Source: Natrinema caseinilyticum (lineage in GTDB: Archaea > Halobacteriota > Halobacteria > Halobacteriales > Natrialbaceae). Taken from it: a stretch of 64,000 nucleotides of DNA. Each line of letters starts with the position of its first letter. Positions within the stretch are counted from its first letter, which is position 1. The notes under the pieces are model-generated. The model did not search any database and was not told where the DNA came from. It saw only the letters and a program-made list of their open reading frames with translations. This document shows positions 1 to 8,953 of this stretch, piece after piece. The position numbers and the translations under genes were made by a program. The DNA lies in assembly GCF_024227435.1 (NCBI RefSeq), contig NZ_CP100445.1, forward strand, positions 992,001 to 1,056,000. Direction: 5' to 3'.

Positions 1-303
1 AACCGATAGTGGCGAATAACAGAAAAACGCGACGATGCGGAAGGCGGCGCCGACGTACGCGTCGGTGACGTACGCGTAGAGACCGTACGCCCCGATCAGG
101 AGACCGATATCGGCATAGAGACCGACGAACAGGCCGACCTCACCGGCGACGAACGCGTGGATGTGAACCCCGATCGCCCCCGTCAACACCGTCGTCCGGT
201 TGACGTAGGTTTCGTCCAGCGCCATCCCGAAAACGAGGACCGCGAGTTGTATCAGCGGTGCTGCGATCCACCACGGGAGGGAACTGAGAAGACCGAGATA
301 CAC
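1..303 (-). CDS. Partial hypothetical membrane protein (C-terminus cut by window edge)
   Basis: An open frame on the minus strand runs from a GTG at 303 off the left edge without a stop. The roughly 100 residues visible begin VYLGLLSSLPWW and form about three hydrophobic stretches separated by short loops, so this is an integral membrane protein. I recognise no family motif. The frame is also open upstream of the GTG without another good start, so the exact start is uncertain. It is divergent from the ribbon-helix-helix gene at 520. The function is unknown. Confidence 0.55.
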   Translation of the reverse strand, partial: MYLGLLSSLPWWIAAPLIQLAVLVFGMALDETYVNRTTVLTGAIGVHIHAFVAGEVGLFVGLYADIGLLIGAYGLYAYVTDAYVGAAFRIVAFFCYSPLSV

Positions 304-519
304 GTCGATTACACCAACTCGTCTGAGTGGAATCGGGCCGGTCTCTTTAACGTTCGTTCCGTTTCGAGACTCGATACGAACGCCGACGGGCGGCCCCGGT
401 GCTACCGAACGTGTCGGGGGCGAACGACGACTCGACGCTCGGGCACCCCCGAGCGATCGTGACGCATCGATAACAGGTGTCCGAAACAGTAAATAGTCAG
501 GAGAGAGCAGAGACGGGAC

Positions 520-909
520 ATGTCAAAAGATACCGTCAGGTATCCCGACGACGTGGTCGAGCAAATCGACGCGCTCGTCGAAGACGGTATGTTCGAGAGC
601 AAATCGGAGTTCTATCGCTTCTCCGCGGAGTACGTCCTCACACTGATCGATTCGGACCACGAGGTCAAGACGTTCAACTTCGACGAGATCAAGTCCGAAC
701 TCGACATCGACGACCGCGCCCACGCCGACGCGGTCGGTTCCGACGGCGGGACATTCTTCTTGGACGCCGTGATAACCGTCCGAAAACAGGGCCTCCGCGG
801 GAACTACGAGGCCGCAGAGCGGTTCATCGACACCCACTACGACGCGACCGATCAGGAGTGTATCGTCCTCGAGGAACTGCTCGGAACCTACCGCGACAGC
901 GGACCGTAA
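520..909 (+). CDS. Ribbon-helix-helix (CopG/CdrS-like) DNA-binding protein
   Basis: This 129-residue acidic protein opens with a strand followed by two helices (DTVRYPDDVVEQIDALVE, then the MFESKSEFYRFS turn), the typical ribbon-helix-helix dimer fold used to bind operators. The remaining 80 residues are acidic with no motif I recognise. Haloarchaeal regulators of this shape include the CdrS/CdrL cell-division regulators, but no ftsZ2 is nearby, so that link is only a possibility. A purine-rich stretch (ggagagagcag) lies 10-20 nt before the ATG. It is probably an autonomous transcriptional regulator. Confidence 0.75.
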   Translation: MSKDTVRYPDDVVEQIDALVEDGMFESKSEFYRFSAEYVLTLIDSDHEVKTFNFDEIKSELDIDDRAHADAVGSDGGTFFLDAVITVRKQGLRGNYEAAERFIDTHYDATDQECIVLEELLGTYRDSGP

Positions 910-999
910 TCGACCGAGCGCATCGACCGCTGTCCGACCCACAGACCGCTGCGAGTACCGCCGACCGCTGCCCGATGGCAGCCCACTCGCCCACTTCAG

Positions 1000-2661
1000 T
1001 TACTCGATTCGATGGAACGGGGCGCCGAGCGCCGCTAGATCGACGTGATCACGGACGAGACGCGCCGCTCGGCCGTACGGCGTCGTCGCAGGTGCGTTCG
1101 CTGTCGACGCGGGATTGGCCGCAGTAGCCTCACCCGTCGGCCGATCGACGCCCGCAGTCGTCGCGACGTGGTCGAGAAACGCCGTTCGTACCCCCTCGTT
1201 GTCGAACAGGCCGTGGAGATAGGTTCCCAGTACGCGACCGCGGGCCGCGCTCGAGTCGCCGAGCGGCCGGTCGACGTCGTCTACGGCCCGCGTGAGGCCC
1301 GCGTGGATTTCGTACCCCGCCGCCGCGCCGTCGGCTCCGGAAAGCAACGACGACGCCGAGCCGTCGACGGAGACCGTCGTCCGCTCGAGGCGCTTGTCGC
1401 CTTCGAATCGGGTTTCGACCGGCAAGAGGCCGAGTCCCGCGACGATTTCCTCGTCGCCCGTTCCCTCGAGTGCAGCGTTGGTGATCCGTTCGCCGAGCAT
1501 CTGATACCCGCCGCAGATGCCGACGATCGGTCCATCGTACGCCGCGAGCGCGTCGGCGAGTCCCGTCTCGTGTAACGCCAACAGGTCGTCGACCGTATTC
1601 TTCGTCCCCGGAAGGACCACCGCATCGGCTTCGACGTCCGCCAGTGGGTGGTCGGTGAGCCGTCCGCCGGCGGCTCCGTCCTCGAACCGCTCGTCGCCGT
1701 CACATCCGTCGGGACCGTCCGTCCGATCGACCGGGACGTAAACGATCGAAACACCGGGTTCGTCCGCCAGCGCTTCGAGATCGGTCGCGTTCGAGATTCT
1801 GGGAAACCGAGGGACGGCGATCCGAACCCGTCGGTCCGGGGGAACGCCGTCGTCGTCGCCGACGACGCTCCCCGATTCGCGGCCGGGCAGACTGACGCTG
1901 TCTTCTTCGGGGAGTCCGGGGTCCTCGAAGGGAAGCACGCCCAGGATCGGGACGCCGGTCCGGGATTCGATCTCCTCGATCCCGGACTCGAGCAGTGAGG
2001 GATCGCCCCGGAATTTCGTGATGAGCGCGCCGACGATCCGATCGCGTATCGCGTCCGGCACCAGTTCGATGGTGCCGTAGAGGCTGGCGAAAGCCCCGCC
2101 GCGTTCGATGTCGACCAGCAGGAGGACGTCGGCGTCCGCGAACGCGGCCGTCTCGACGTTCGCGAGGTCTCGATCGTGCAGGTTGATCTCGCCGATGCCG
2201 CCCGCGCCCTCGGCGACGATCGCGTCGTTGTCGGCCGCCAGCCTGCGGTACGATTCTTCGGCGACCCTGCGCGCTCGATCCCAGTACTCGTCGTAGTAGG
2301 AGCCGGCGGGCACGTGTTCGTGGGCCGTCCCCTGCAGCACGAGCTGGCTCTCACCGTCGCCACGCGGTTTGAGCAAGACCGGGTTGCAGTCGGTCGTCGG
2401 CGTCGTTCGAGCCGCTCGAGCCTGAACGAACTGGGAGACGCCGATTTCGCCCCACCTGTCGTCGGTACCGGCGCCGGAGTCGCCGTCCCGTCGGCCGTCC
2501 GCATCCGGACGAACGACGACTCGAGCGTTGTTGCTCATGTTCTGGCCCTTGAACGGGGCGACGTCGATTCCGCGGTCGGCGAGCAACCGGCAGAGGCCGG
2601 CGGCCACCGTCGACTTACCCACGTGGCTCGCGGTCCCGGCGACGAGGAGCGTTCTGGTCAT
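1000..2661 (-). CDS. cobQ: Cobyric acid synthase CobQ/CbiP
   Basis: The protein of 553 residues amidates four side chains of adenosylcobyrinic acid a,c-diamide, using glutamine and ATP, in adenosylcobalamin synthesis. The N-terminal dethiobiotin-synthetase-like ATPase domain has the P-loop-like [10 protein letters not shown] and FKGQNMSNN motifs. The C-terminal class I glutamine amidotransferase domain has [10 protein letters not shown] with its nucleophilic Cys near residue 383 and a GYEIHAG motif. I chose the ATG at 2661 because homologues begin [14 protein letters not shown]. An in-frame extension to 3093 is only the decayed permease next door. cobA lies 1.3 kb upstream on the same strand. 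Confidence 0.93.
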   Translation of the reverse strand: MTRTLLVAGTASHVGKSTVAAGLCRLLADRGIDVAPFKGQNMSNNARVVVRPDADGRRDGDSGAGTDDRWGEIGVSQFVQARAARTTPTTDCNPVLLKPRGDGESQLVLQGTAHEHVPAGSYYDEYWDRARRVAEESYRRLAADNDAIVAEGAGGIGEINLHDRDLANVETAAFADADVLLLVDIERGGAFASLYGTIELVPDAIRDRIVGALITKFRGDPSLLESGIEEIESRTGVPILGVLPFEDPGLPEEDSVSLPGRESGSVVGDDDGVPPDRRVRIAVPRFPRISNATDLEALADEPGVSIVYVPVDRTDGPDGCDGDERFEDGAAGGRLTDHPLADVEADAVVLPGTKNTVDDLLALHETGLADALAAYDGPIVGICGGYQMLGERITNAALEGTGDEEIVAGLGLLPVETRFEGDKRLERTTVSVDGSASSLLSGADGAAAGYEIHAGLTRAVDDVDRPLGDSSAARGRVLGTYLHGLFDNEGVRTAFLDHVATTAGVDRPTGEATAANPASTANAPATTPYGRAARLVRDHVDLAALGAPFHRIE

Positions 2662-2746
2662 CCGCGTTTGTGACCGTTCGCGCTGCCAGTGGTATCGTCC
2701 TGTCGATTCGGTTCCTTTCGAGCGACGGCCTCGCCGGGGTCGATCG

Positions 2747-3216
2747 TCACGACAACGCGTCGACGCAGGTTCGCAGGTCGCTTTCGGTCTGCCAGAGGCA
2801 CAGTCGGTCCGCGTCCGAAAGCATGTCGAACACCGCCGTCTGCATCCCGCAGTACGGACGCTCGAGATCGACGGCAGTCTCGACGTCGTCGATCGCCAGC
2901 CCGTCGTACCGCCGCTTGAAAACGTGCGTCTTCGCGAAGTAGGTATCGAGCGCGGTGAAATAGCCCTGTTCGACGAGAAAACCGCCACGATCGTTCCCGG
3001 CGCGGTGCCGGTTTCGACGAGCGCGACGGTCGCGCCCACGGAGAGCACGGCGATCACGAACGGGAACAGGGCGAACCGCCAGCCGCCGAACAACTGGGTG
3101 TGGAGTCACCACTCCTCGCGAAAGGGGATCGCGAGCAGCCGTCGAGTGGAGAGGCCGGACCTCGAGTTCACCGAACCGGCCCCCCGTACCGGGTCGGTGG
3201 TGTCAACCCCGGTCAT
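2747..3216 (-). pseudogene. Decayed ABC transporter permease remnant
   Basis: An ATG at 3216 overlaps the end of the ABC ATPase remnant (ATGA) and starts a readable N-terminus (MTGVDTTDPVRG ... LAIPFREEW). A TGA follows at 3106-3108, immediately after a Trp codon. The same frame then resumes with a clear membrane helix ([19 protein letters not shown]). Around position 3000 coding sense jumps to another frame. That frame ends at 2747 in an unrelated-looking soluble segment ([15 protein letters not shown] ... CVDALS). The stop, the frame jump and the missing body of the permease mark a pseudogene partner of the ATPase remnant. Confidence 0.7.
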
Positions 3217-3797
3217 GGGGCGTTCGTCCGCTCGAGCGCCGGAACGTCTCGTGCGTCTTCGCCCTCGACGCGCTCGAGGAAGACTCTCGAGCAGCGATTC
3301 GTCGCTGTCTCCGGCGACGGCGTCGTCGCCGTCGCCCGAAAGCGAGCGTTCGGTCACGAGTCGGCCGGCCGCGTACGAGACGAGGTACTGCTTGACCTGT
3401 TCCTGGACGAGCGGTTCGAGGTTCGCGAGCGGTTCGTCGATGAAAACCACGTCGGGTTCGTGGATGAACGCCTGCGTGATCATCACCTTCTGTTGCTGTC
3501 CCTGGGAGAGATCCGTGTGGAGCGTGTCGAGTTTGCTCTCGAATCCGGGCCGATCCGCCCACGCATCGGTCTGCGCGTCTCGATCGGCTCCGCGACGGGG
3601 TCGGTCTCGAGGACGCGGACGTCACCCGCGTCGGGCCGAACCTGGCCGGTCAACGTTCGAATCGTCGTCGTTTTTCCGGCACCGTTCGGTCCGAGAAAGC
3701 CGTATAGCTCCCCGCGTTCGACCGTGAAGCTCATGCCGTCGACCGCCCGGACGGATCCGTAGGATTTTGCCAGCCCGTCTACCCGAATTGCACCCAT
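3213..3797 (-). pseudogene. Decayed ABC transporter ATP-binding protein
   Basis: The start is intact: [20 protein letters not shown], then a Walker A ([10 protein letters not shown]) to about residue 75. Frame is lost near 3575. Coding sense returns in another frame at [20 protein letters not shown], which includes a signature-like LSQGQQ, and runs through a Walker B (VVFIDEPLANLEP). A second jump near 3290 is needed to reach the natural end, ERVEGEDARDVPALERTNAP, at 3213. The Q-loop region and the segment with the switch His appear deleted. Two frame changes plus internal deletions make this a pseudogene of a DrrA/NatA-type exporter ATPase. Confidence 0.8.
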
Positions 3798-3978
3798 TGA
3801 ACGTCGATCTGTTATCAGGAATCGATAATAGCTGTGGGGGCCAGAACTGTAGTGGGTCGGAAACAGCGTCGGTACAGCGGCCGCGTTCGCCGAGCCGAAG
3901 ACGGGCCAGCGGCTGGGTTCGGCGAGCCGATAGCCGGAGCGGGCCCGTTCGACACCGCACGTCCGGCGTTCGAACCGA

Positions 3979-4668
3979 TCAGAACTCCGTCCCGCGACGC
4001 GCACGCTGACCGTCATCGATCGGGTGTTTCACCTTGCGGACGTTCGTGATCAGGTCCGCGCGATCGGCGAGATACCCCGGTTCGGTGTGGCTTCCCGACA
4101 ACACGAGTTCGAGGTCGGCCGGCTTCGCGTCGATGAGTTCGTGAACGTCGGCCTCCGAGATCAAATCGCGGTCCGCAGCGTAGAGGACCTCGTCGAGTAT
4201 CAGCATGTGCACGCCCGCCTCCGGCGCCGCGCCGAGATCGATCGGTTCACCGAGGTCGGCTTCCTCGGCCGCTTCGAGGAGTTCGTGAGCGCGTTCGAGG
4301 CCGGCCTCGGCCTGCGCTTCGTGTTCGCCCTCGTCGCTTCCGTCCGCCATCCCGTGCCAGCCGTAGTGTCCGAGATTTTCGTAACTGATCCCCGGCAGCG
4401 CGGCGATCGCGTTGTACTCGCCGCGAACCGCTTCGACGCTCGAGGCACCGCCTTTCATGAACTGGAGCACGTGAACGCGATACCCGTGGCCCGCAGCCCG
4501 CATCCCCATGCCCAGCGTGGCGGTCGTTTTTCCCTTTCCGTCGCCCCACCAGACCTGTACGAGGCCGAACTCGTCCGGTGCGGCCGCTTCGATACGCTCG
4601 GGTTCCGGGGTCCGTCCCTGCCCGGGGGTGTTCTCGATCGCGGATTCGGGTGTCGAGTCGTCGCTCAT
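3979..4668 (-). CDS. cobA: Corrinoid (cob(I)yrinic acid a,c-diamide) adenosyltransferase, CobA/BtuR type
   Basis: The enzyme transfers the adenosyl group of ATP to the reduced cobalt of corrinoids. The P-loop GDGKGKTT sits at residues 42-49 and is followed by the family features [15 protein letters not shown] and [10 protein letters not shown]. The product from the ATG at 4668 has 229 residues with an acidic haloarchaeal N-terminal extension. A further upstream ATG at 4707 would add 13 unlike residues and is disfavoured. With cobQ it forms a small cobalamin locus. The two genes are now separated by an ABC transporter wreck. Confidence 0.92.
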   Translation of the reverse strand: MSDDSTPESAIENTPGQGRTPEPERIEAAAPDEFGLVQVWWGDGKGKTTATLGMGMRAAGHGYRVHVLQFMKGGASSVEAVRGEYNAIAALPGISYENLGHYGWHGMADGSDEGEHEAQAEAGLERAHELLEAAEEADLGEPIDLGAAPEAGVHMLILDEVLYAADRDLISEADVHELIDAKPADLELVLSGSHTEPGYLADRADLITNVRKVKHPIDDGQRARRGTEF

Positions 4669-4812
4669 ACGCACCCGGTAGGCCCGACCGTACATGTAAT
4701 TGGCCACAGTCGACCCACGGTTCGGTGAGCCTCGCTATCGATCCGTATCGATTTGCTGACAGCCGTAACCAAACGTGTCTTTAGGCCTCGCTCCATACGA
4801 GGGTGCAGGTAC

Positions 4813-5172
4813 ATGTCGCTCGAGTTCTCGACGTCCGACGACGCTCCCGCGTTCGAGTGCGTGATCGCCGCACTCGACGACGGTGCGTGCCGGGAGATCG
4901 TCGCCGTGCTCGAGAAGCCGATGACGGTCCACGAGGTCGCGGAGGTGACGGGCCGGCCGCTTTCGACGACATACCGCAAACTCGATTCCCTGTCCGAGGC
5001 CGGTCTGGTAGAAGAAGTCGAGGGGATCCGCCAGGAGCGCCATCGGAAGTCGCGGTACGTCGCCAACTTCGAGCGGCTCTCGATCGGGTTCGCCGACGGC
5101 AACGAATTGCGTGTGGATATCGACCGCTCGGCGGCGCTCGGTCTCTGGTCGAACGTCGGACAGGAATTCTGA
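4813..5172 (+). CDS. Winged-helix (ArsR/TrmB-like) transcriptional regulator
   Basis: The 119-residue protein has a helix-turn-helix (MTVHEVAEVTGRPLSTTYRKLDSLSEAGLVEE) at about residues 37-65, then a basic wing (RQERHRKSRY) and a short beta-rich C-terminus. This layout is common in haloarchaeal one-domain regulators. The ATG at 4813 fits the conserved MSLEF start. An in-frame ATG at 4753 adds a basic non-conserved stretch and was rejected. It is divergent from cobA with about 145 bp between the starts, so it could control cobA, but that is inference. Confidence 0.8.
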   Translation: MSLEFSTSDDAPAFECVIAALDDGACREIVAVLEKPMTVHEVAEVTGRPLSTTYRKLDSLSEAGLVEEVEGIRQERHRKSRYVANFERLSIGFADGNELRVDIDRSAALGLWSNVGQEF

Positions 5173-5378
5173 GGCTCGCCGCGTCCTTGCGATCCGACCC
5201 ACGTCGTGAGTGAGTCGAGTGGCGTCGATCCGGTCGGTAGCAGTCCTCACCCCTCGGAGGATTCGTCGACTGTCGATCGAAATCGTTCGAGTCCACCCAC
5301 ACGGTACCGACAGCACGGCACCGATCACGAAACCGGTCGAGCGCCGTTCCGAGGGCGCGAGCGCACCGCGGGGCCTGA

Positions 5379-5912
5379 CTACTGGTTCGTGGCGACGTTC
5401 TCGCCGAACTTCTCCCGGACCTTCTCGACTTTCGGTGCTGCGTGCATCCGACAGTAGGCGTCGGTGGGATTCTTCTCGAAGTAGTTCTGGTGGTACTCCT
5501 CGGCCTCGTAGAAGGTCTCGAGCGGCTCGATCTCGGTGACGACGTCGTCGTAGAGCCCCTCGGCTTCGAGTTCCTCGGCGAACGCGCGAGCGGTCTCGAG
5601 TTGCGCGTCGCTGTGGGCGTAGATCGCCGAGCGATACTGGGAGCCGACGTCCGGGCCCTCGCGATTCAGGGTCGTGGGATCGTGGATCGAGAAGAAGACC
5701 TCGAGTAAGTCCTCGTAGGCGATCCGATCGGGATCGAACTCGAGTTGCACGACTTCGGCGTGGCCGGTCTCGCCGGAACAGACCGCCCGATAGCTCGGAT
5801 CGTCGGTGTGGCCGCCTGCGTAGCCCGACGTGACGGACTCGACGCCCGCGAGTTCCTCGAAGACCGCTTCGACGCACCAGAAACAGCCGCCGCCGAACGT
5901 AGCTCGTTCCAT
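5379..5912 (-). CDS. msrA: Peptide methionine sulfoxide reductase MsrA
   Basis: MsrA reduces methionine-S-sulfoxide in oxidised proteins. The 177-residue product starts almost directly at the active-site motif GGGCFWCVE (catalytic Cys10). Family blocks follow: SGYAGG, GHAEVV, FFSIHDPTTLNREGPD, GSQYRSAIY and YHQNYFEKNP. The length equals the usual single-domain enzyme and no MsrB domain is fused. A longer open frame upstream is antisense to the enoyl-CoA hydratase gene and is not part of it. The gene is divergent from that hydratase. Confidence 0.95.
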   Translation of the reverse strand: MERATFGGGCFWCVEAVFEELAGVESVTSGYAGGHTDDPSYRAVCSGETGHAEVVQLEFDPDRIAYEDLLEVFFSIHDPTTLNREGPDVGSQYRSAIYAHSDAQLETARAFAEELEAEGLYDDVVTEIEPLETFYEAEEYHQNYFEKNPTDAYCRMHAAPKVEKVREKFGENVATNQ

Positions 5913-6047
5913 ACGGTCCGTTGGACGTGCGTGAGGAAAGTTGTGACGGCGACGTCCCACGGTAGGCGAGCGGTCGCGAGTTCGCGTCCGCGTCCGGTGA
6001 CTGCCGGCGTCAGAAAGGATTTGACGGTGGCCACTGAACGGCGGGAC

Positions 6048-6818
6048 ATGTCCTGGGATACGGTGCGACTCGAGTGGGACGACGACGTAGCAACGCTGAC
6101 GATCGACCGACCCGACGCGCTCAACGCACTGAACGTGGCGACGCTCGAGGCGATGGGCGAAGCGATCGAGGCGGCGGCCGAGGACGGCGCGCGCGCACTC
6201 GTGCTGACGGGAGCCGGCGACGCGTTCATCGCCGGTGCGGACATCAAATACATGCGGGACCTCTCGGTGGAAGCGGCCCAGGAGTGGGGCGAACTCGGCC
6301 ACGACGTCGCCGACGCGCTCGAGGCCTTCCCCGCGCCGACGATCGCCGCGGTCAACGGCTACGCCTTCGGCGGCGGCTGCGAGATGGCGCTCGCCTGCGA
6401 CCTGCGGGTGGCGAGCGAGTCGGCGCTGATCGGCAACACCGAGATCGACCTGGGGATCATTCCGGGCTGGGGCGCCACCCAGCGACTGCCGCGACTCGTC
6501 GGCGACGAGACCGCCCGTCGGATGATCTTCTTCGGGGAGCGCCTCGATGCCGACGCCGCCGCGGAGGTCGGCCTGTTCGGCGAGGTCGTCGCCGACGACG
6601 ACCTCGCGGACGCCGCGGCCGAACTGGCCGACAGAATTGCGGCGAAGCCCGCGTTCGCGATGCAGACCGCCAAACAGGCGCTCAATCGGGGCTACGAGGG
6701 ATCCCAGGCGGGCGGGCTCGAGTACGAAAAGCGCGCGTTCGCGAGCCTGTTCGGGACGCACGACCAGCGCGAAGGGATGGCGGCGTTCGTCGAAGATCGG
6801 GACCCGGAATTCGAGTAA
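6048..6818 (+). CDS. Enoyl-CoA hydratase/isomerase (crotonase) family protein
   Basis: The 256-residue protein is a standard crotonase that hydrates or isomerises acyl-CoA esters in beta-oxidation-type pathways. Visible motifs are TIDRPDALNALN, the oxyanion-hole segments AFIAGADIKYM and NGYAFGGGCEMALACD, and the second catalytic region NTEIDLGIIPGWGATQRL, with the acidic residues expected for a hydratase. The ATG at 6048 follows a short spacer and fits homologues. An upstream in-frame extension is only antisense sequence of msrA. The exact substrate cannot be read from the sequence. Confidence 0.9.
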   Translation: MSWDTVRLEWDDDVATLTIDRPDALNALNVATLEAMGEAIEAAAEDGARALVLTGAGDAFIAGADIKYMRDLSVEAAQEWGELGHDVADALEAFPAPTIAAVNGYAFGGGCEMALACDLRVASESALIGNTEIDLGIIPGWGATQRLPRLVGDETARRMIFFGERLDADAAAEVGLFGEVVADDDLADAAAELADRIAAKPAFAMQTAKQALNRGYEGSQAGGLEYEKRAFASLFGTHDQREGMAAFVEDRDPEFE

Positions 6819-6898
6819 CGAGGCACACCCACCTCGCTCGGCGGTCGTCAATTCGGCTCCCGATCGTCGGCGCACCGATCGATCGATCGCCGACTCGA

Positions 6899-7564
6899 CT
6901 ACCGGTCCTCGACGCGCCAGGTGAGCACCACGCCGCCGTCGAGCCGGTCGATTTCCGCGAGTTCGAGGGTCGGAAATTCCGCGACGAACCCGTCGCCGTC
7001 GGCGAGCGTCGGCGCGTCGCGACCCCCGATGATCTGCGGGCCGACGAACACCCGTAGCTCGTCGACCAATCCGTCCTCGAACAGCGAGAAGATGAGTTCC
7101 CCGCCGCCCTCGACCATGAGCCGCTCTATGCCCCGCTCCCGAAGCGTCGCGACCGCTCGCAAGAGGTCGACCCGCTTCTCACCCGCCGTGATCAGTTCGG
7201 CGCCGTCGGCGAGATCCGCGCGACGTTCCACGGGGGCGTTCTCGCTCACGCAAACGTAGGTCGTCGCCGCGTCGTCGAGGACCGCCGCGTCCGCTGGCGT
7301 CCGGCCGCTCGAGTCGACGACGACCCGTGCGGGGTTCGCCGATCGGCCGTTCTCGCGCCGTCTGGCGCGCAGTTGCTCGTCTTTGACGGTGAGACGAGGA
7401 TCGTCGGCCAGGACGGTCCCCACGCCGACCGCGATGGCGTCGCTTTCGGCACGGAGCCGGTCGACCCGGCCGAAGTCTTCGTCGCCGCTGATCGCGATCT
7501 GGTCGCGACGGCGCGAGGAGAGTTTGCCGTCCGCGCTCACGGCTGCGTTGACGACGACGTGCAT
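6899..7564 (-). CDS. 2,5-diamino-6-(ribosylamino)pyrimidinone 5'-phosphate reductase (RibD C-terminal/RIB7 family)
   Basis: The 221-residue protein matches the stand-alone reductase of archaeal riboflavin synthesis, which reduces the ribosyl side chain to ribityl with NADPH. Key blocks are VNAAVSADGKLSS at the start, ISGDEDFGRVD, AVGVGTVLADDP, RVVVDSSGRTP, and MVEGGGELIFSLF with VGPQIIGG near the end. No deaminase domain is attached, as expected for archaea. It is transcribed away from the phosphoesterase gene at 7790. Confidence 0.92.
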   Translation of the reverse strand: MHVVVNAAVSADGKLSSRRRDQIAISGDEDFGRVDRLRAESDAIAVGVGTVLADDPRLTVKDEQLRARRRENGRSANPARVVVDSSGRTPADAAVLDDAATTYVCVSENAPVERRADLADGAELITAGEKRVDLLRAVATLRERGIERLMVEGGGELIFSLFEDGLVDELRVFVGPQIIGGRDAPTLADGDGFVAEFPTLELAEIDRLDGGVVLTWRVEDR

Positions 7565-7740
7565 ATCTCAGCTGTGTCGCCGGTCCTAAAGAATCCCCGC
7601 GTCCCGGCCCGGACCGGTCTCGTCTCAGGCCGGAGTAGTCGGCGTCTCATCCCGGAACGGTCGACGGCTCGGCACGGATCGGGCGCCGTCGCTTCGCGCC
7701 TCGGCCGGCTATAGGCCGATATATAGGCACTCATATTGAA

Positions 7741-7759
7741 CGGATAAACGACTTATCCG
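7741..7759. promoter_or_regulatory. Perfect inverted repeat upstream of the phosphoesterase gene
   Basis: The arms cggataa and ttatccg flank a 5-nt spacer (acgac). The site ends 31 nt before the GTG at 7790 in an AT-richer stretch between two divergent genes, so it may be an operator or overlap a promoter. No known factor recognises it as far as I can tell. Confidence 0.4.
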
Positions 7760-7789
7760 GTCTCGCGGAATTATTCTGGTGCATAACGC

Positions 7790-8365
7790 GTGACGACCGA
7801 TACCACCACGTTCGGCGACACGGTACCGTTCCATCACCGGCACATCGCCCTCGAGAACCGGGACGACGTCTACATCGTCGGTGACGTTCACGGGTGTCTC
7901 GATTCGCTCGAGACGCTGCTTTCGACGCTCGACCTCGGCTCGAACGACCTCGCCGTGTTCGTCGGCGATCTGGTGCGAAAGGGACCGGAGAGCAAGGCCG
8001 TCCTCGACCGGGTCAGGCGATCGCCGCGGCTCGTTTCGGTCTGCGGAAACAACGAACGAAGATCGATCGACGGCGAGGCTTCGCTGCCGACGCTCGACGC
8101 GGTGGACCTCCGGTATCTGGAATCGTTGCCGGCCGCGATTTCCTGGGACGTCGGTGGCGTCCACCACCCGTACCACTCCTTCGACGGGACCGTCCAGCGA
8201 TTTCTCGAGACGGCGGTCAACGATCCGGACGTACTCGCGATCGAGGCGGCGATCTTTCGGACCGCGAGCGGCTCGCAGGTCATCGAGAGCTTGCTCGAGG
8301 CGGCCGTGCAAGCCGTTCGTACGGAGGCGTTCGCACCGGTACTGACCGCTCAATATCACAATTAG
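7790..8365 (+). CDS. Metallophosphoesterase N-terminal half with foreign C-terminus (probably defective)
   Basis: Residues 1 to about 120 are a calcineurin-like protein phosphatase: VYIVGDVHGC, VFVGDLVRKGPESKAV and VCGNNE supply most of the N-terminal metal ligands. Intact relatives continue after the block LPAAISW with VVHGG and GHT motifs for the remaining ligands. Here the sequence switches at about residue 121 to VGGVHHPYHSFDGTVQRF and a 70-residue tail with none of these motifs. None of the three forward frames restores them. The GTG start at 7790 is the only reasonable one. This is probably a chimeric or truncated, inactive enzyme. Confidence 0.65.
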   Translation: MTTDTTTFGDTVPFHHRHIALENRDDVYIVGDVHGCLDSLETLLSTLDLGSNDLAVFVGDLVRKGPESKAVLDRVRRSPRLVSVCGNNERRSIDGEASLPTLDAVDLRYLESLPAAISWDVGGVHHPYHSFDGTVQRFLETAVNDPDVLAIEAAIFRTASGSQVIESLLEAAVQAVRTEAFAPVLTAQYHN

Positions 8366-8389
8366 CAGTGACTTAGTAGGTGTCGTGGG

Positions 8390-8423
8390 TGGGTTCAGGT
8401 ACGCGACCTGCTACCCGAACCCA
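8390..8423 (+). promoter_or_regulatory. Hairpin covering the start codon of the DUF7511 gene
   Basis: tgggttc at 8390-8396 pairs with gaaccca at 8417-8423, and a nested caggt/acctg pair closes a 5-nt loop. The last base of the right arm is the A of the ATG at 8423. If transcribed, this would occlude translation initiation, so it may be a leader regulatory structure. It could also be a binding site at DNA level. Confidence 0.4.
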
Positions 8424-8650
8424 TGAACGGATCCACCGGCGGTTACGACGATCGGTCCACGCGACAGCGACTGGCCGCGGCCACGCAGTACTCGAGCGAC
8501 GAAATCGATCTCGAGTCGGTCGTCGTGCGGTACGAAAATCGAACGGATCGATGCACGATCGTGCCGCGAGAGTGCCCGGAGGCGGACCGATTGACCACCT
8601 GGCTGTCGGCGGACGTCCGGGTATTCGTCGATCTAGACGATATGCGGTAA
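8423..8650 (+). CDS. Small DUF7511-like protein
   Basis: The 75-residue product has a variable N-terminus followed by a conserved-looking core (LESVVVRYENRTDRCTIVPREC, then LTTWLSADVRVFVDL). This resembles the short haloarchaeal DUF7511 domain from memory. It has no membrane segment or signal peptide. The function is unknown. Several paralogues of this domain usually occur per haloarchaeal genome. A start-codon hairpin is described separately. The gene stands alone between the broken phosphoesterase and the PhoU-like gene. Confidence 0.65.
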   Translation: MNGSTGGYDDRSTRQRLAAATQYSSDEIDLESVVVRYENRTDRCTIVPRECPEADRLTTWLSADVRVFVDLDDMR

Positions 8651-8953
8651 CCGAGTGCCCGGACGCAATCGAGTGTCGGACTGGAGTGATCCCCCGTCGA
8701 CTCGAACGGCCGGCCGCCGGAGCGAGTAGCCGCTTTCTGGACGTCGGACTCCGCCCGATCGGATTCGGAAGCGGACGTCGCACCCCTCGCGTATCTATAT
8801 ATAGATATATTCGTGAACGGTTATCGACGGAGAGTTACGAACTGATGGACATCGCAAACCACGGCAAATACCGCCCCTCAGACCATCACTCGAGTAATTC
8901 GTACTTCTCTATAGTCTAGTGGATTTATATTGTTGCAGTTGAAAGCCGCCCGT
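8651..8953 (+). promoter_or_regulatory. Intergenic region with 16-bp palindrome and TATA box before the PhoU-like gene
   Basis: This 303-bp gap has no convincing gene. It holds a perfect palindrome, tatctatatatagata, at 8792-8807. A TATA-like tttatatt at about 8926-8933 lies roughly 25 bp before the ATG at 8954, which would give a leaderless or near-leaderless transcript for the PhoU-like gene. The palindrome may be an operator or an older promoter. Confidence 0.45.

Noticed and set aside
2662-3093. N-terminal extension that would make cobyric acid synthase 697 residues long
   Set aside because: The extra part is permease remnant and Arg/Ser-rich out-of-frame sequence. Homologues start at [17 protein letters not shown].
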